Positions 61,083 through 64,000 of a stretch of DNA of 64,000 bases are shown in pieces. The translations under genes were made by a program, and so were the position numbers. Origin of the DNA: Hybos culiciformis (lineage: Eukaryota > Arthropoda > Insecta > Diptera > Hybotidae); NCBI GenBank assembly GCA_964007475.1, contig OZ023273.1:64056108-64120107 (forward strand), read 5' to 3'. How positions within the stretch are numbered: position 1 is the stretch's first letter; every line of letters starts with the position of its first letter. The notes beneath the pieces are model-generated. The model was not told the origin of the DNA, searched no databases, and saw only the letters and a list, made by a program, of their open reading frames with translations.

Positions 61083-64000
61083 GTGAAGAAAAATTTATCT
61101 TTTGTTCACATATTTAATTGAGGATTAAGTATCAAAGACATAGTTTTTTCTATTATTTTAGATTTTGGCATATAATAAGTAGTAATAGAGGTATACAAAG
61201 TCTACTTTAATATATGAAATTTATTTTTTGTCTTTTTTTAATCAAAAATTATTTTTTTCAATAATTTTTTTTTTTTTTTTTGTGAAATAGAATAATTATA
61301 ATTAAAAGTCGTCAATTTATATTTTTCTGTGCCTCTTCAATATTATATTTTTTTTCTATTTATTTTCATTTTATCATATCTATTATATATGTATACTCTT
61401 TGCATTAAATGACATTCTGAAAGGAATTAAGTTACAAAAAGAGAAAAAAAAAATTAGTCTGCTTTATTTTTTTGTTATTTATTTATTTTACATATTTTTA
61501 TATTAATTTTTTTTTTTTTTGTTTATGTGAAGCTCCAACTTGATTATAAATACTCCCCCATTTTTCACATATATATAGAAATTATTTATATATATAATTA
61601 TACATTAAAAATACAATTTTTTATTTTTATTTTTTTAATAAAAATTCTATTTCTTTGCGAAAAAAAAAAATTTTAATAATTTTGCAAACAATAATCTATT
61701 TTTTTTTTTCCTTTTATTCGATGTTTTCTTTTTTTCTTCTCATTTCAACTTATGAATTACTAGATACAAACAAACAACAATATGAATTCATTGAAAACAA
61801 AAAAAAAATTAAAAAATTCATTTTGTATTTTGTATTTTTATTTTATACAAATTATTGTATTTTAGTTTTTTTTTATATTCATTTGTTTCATTTATTTATT
61901 ATTATCAATCAAAAGAGAATTCATATAGTTATATACAAAAAATTTATTAACATTTTTGAAAAATGTTTACTTAAAAAAATATATACTATTATATATTTAT
62001 GTATATTTTTAAATTAAAAGTTAGAATATGTCATAATTTGATTTTCAACATTGTTTTATTTTATAACTAGTTATTTATAACTACTCATAAGTTTTAGATT
62101 TTATTAGATTTTTTTTTTTTTGGAATAGAATTTGTATTTCAAGAGAAAATATCTTAATATTCTGACAGATAACGTCTCTGTTGTTTTCATTCAGATGAAT
62201 TTAAATATTTTAATTAAATTTATATTTTTTGTTTTTAAAACTTTATTCTCGTATTTATAGAGAATTCAATTTAGTGATCTTGAATAATTAATATAATAAT
62301 TGCAAAGTATAATCTAATGTGAAAAACTGAAAACTATAGTATTGTAAGTTTTGTTTAAAACATAGGATCTTGAAGAGAAGAAACAGATTTACTTTCCATG
62401 AGAATATATGAAAAACTATATTTGCTAAAAATTAATACACGATAATTTGTCATCACAATTAGTTCCTTTCTCAATTATTTATTTATTTATATATTTATTT
62501 ATTAATTCGTTATTATTACAATAGTTCCTTAATAACTAGAAATAATATTAGTAATTTTACAGAGTTTAGCTTATTGAAGCTTATCAACTGTATTATGCGA
62601 CTAATCATTTATTATTTACATTTATGTTTTAACGTTTCTCAATTAGAATTACGTTAGTTTTAATGTTAACTATTTGATAATCAACCAATTTTGTCGTGGT
62701 CCAATTTACTCGTCAACAAATTTGATAGTCTCAATTTTGGCCTGTTTTTTTATTTCCCAAAACTTCGTAACGATTTTGAGCTCTGATATTATGTATATGT
62801 ATACCAATTTGGACAATGATCTAATTGGATGAAGATCAAACTGATTAATGTTTAAATTTTGTAAAGCAAAATTTATGTAACCAAATAATTAATTTACATA
62901 TACTATCAAATTGACGGCAATCAAATGCAGACGATAAATTAAGTGTCAAACAAATTACGACGAGAAAATGAGATATTACATTATAATTGTCAGTTCAAGA
63001 ATTTCGATAAATATTTTCATTAAATTTCATTTCCTTATTGTTTCCAAAAATCCAAAAGGCAAAAAAGTATATTGATTGAAAAATTTTCTTTTCTGTAAAT
63101 ATACATTAATTGTCTTCTATTTTCATTTGTATAAATTCATGGTGGCATGGATTTGGAAAACATTTTCCATAAAGATAAAAAAACTTATCAAAAAAAAATG
63201 GCACACCTTTTTCTAAAAGACACATTTATTAAAATATAAAAAAATTTCTTTTTGTATTTTCTTCTTTATATATATTTTTTTTAATACTAAAACTTTCTTA
63301 TAATATTTATTATATAGTGGAACATTAATAAACTGAATTTATTGGCTTACATTAACTTTTTAAGTCTCATTATAGGGCTAAAAAAAAACATTTATAAATT
63401 ATTTATATCTTTTTTTCTTTTTGGTCATATTTTCTTTTATGTACGTACATAAATACATATTGTACTATATATTGAATAAAAATGTGTATATAAAATTTAT
63501 ATATATAAAGAAAAAAAGTAAAAAAAAATTTTATAATAAAAAAAATTCAAAATTTATTACATTCTAAGCTTATAAATTTCCTTAATTAAAAGCATTTTTT
63601 CTTAATATCGAGAAGATTTATTATAATTACTAAAAGCCAATTAATGGAAAAGATTTTTATTAAAAATAAAGTACACATTCAGAGGATGTAACAAAAAAAT
63701 TGCTCAGATGTAAATTATTGTGACCATGGACATAATATATTGGTTATTTTATACTCAAGTGATATATTTTTTTCAGTTCCGTCCAGTTAAAATACACTTA
63801 TTATAATTTTTCTTTATTAATTAATACAAATTAATTATATAATGAAAACATAATATTGAGTTTATTTTGATTAATATATATGAATATAAATAATGATGAT
63901 GATTAATATACAAAATTTACATTCATATAATGTTTTTTTTGATTAAAGAAATTTTTTTTTTTTATTATCATAATATTCGTGAAATTAAGTTTCAATTGTG
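61083..64000. other. AT-rich non-coding stretch
   Basis: Mostly long T and A runs with tata/tatata stretches. The 120-codon frame at 61655-62017 is almost entirely Phe/Ile/Lys/Tyr and reads as translated AT noise. Nothing else is supportable. Confidence 0.5.

Noticed and set aside
61655..62017. 120-codon + strand frame
   Set aside because: Almost only Phe, Ile, Lys, Tyr and Leu codons from T and A runs; no domain and no splice or promoter context.
62640..62960. Open segments on both strands with some protein-like character
   Set aside because: Both strands look equally plausible, with no splice borders and no motif, so neither could be supported.

Overview
The window looks like a stretch of an insect nuclear genome. 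It is extremely AT-rich, full of homopolymer runs, and dense in class II and class I transposable elements of insect type. Nothing in it is bacterial: there are no operons, no CRISPR array and no rRNA or tRNA gene that I can support. Most of it is non-coding DNA consistent with long introns. The species cannot be named from the sequence.

Host-gene signal is faint but real-looking. On the + strand, short GC-richer open segments with splice-like borders occur at 214-307, 15404-15515, 57222-57342 and 57411-57558. Their reading phases chain without conflict, and the last ends in a stop overlapping an AATAAA. They may be the 3' part of one long + strand gene whose introns hold most of the window. 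Further exon-like pieces lie at 38729-39009, 48239-48287 and 60958-61082. I do not recognise the protein.

Layout: 1-14 kb has a foldback element (395-663), a hAT MITE with perfect 8-bp target duplication (10774-11183) and a deleted hAT copy keeping the transposase C-terminus (13421-13737). 14.9 kb and 41.1 kb hold two copies of one 100-bp MITE family. 19.6-22.9 kb holds a pogo-like MITE and a ~103-bp minisatellite, perhaps inside one larger inverted-repeat element. 26.0-27.0 kb is a hAT element rich in ATACCGG palindromes. 28.8-33.0 kb is a hAT-ended element containing a broken LINE and an inverted pair of 21-bp repeat arrays. 35.3-36.8 kb has two adjacent inverted-repeat elements. The second (35727-36808) is the strangest object here: near-palindromic ~59-bp tandem repeats on both sides of a GC-rich 122-bp hairpin, flanked by a perfect 8-bp duplication. 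37-49 kb has smaller foldback, hAT and dispersed repeats.

The largest intact unit is a Ty3/gypsy LTR retrotransposon on the - strand (49578-56684). It has two 570-bp LTRs that read identically, a TATA target duplication, intact gag and pol, and a canonical CCCAAAC slippery heptamer touching the gag stop codon. Its Gag finger is of the C-H-C-C type associated with the CsRn1 clade. It appears to be a recent, possibly autonomous insertion.
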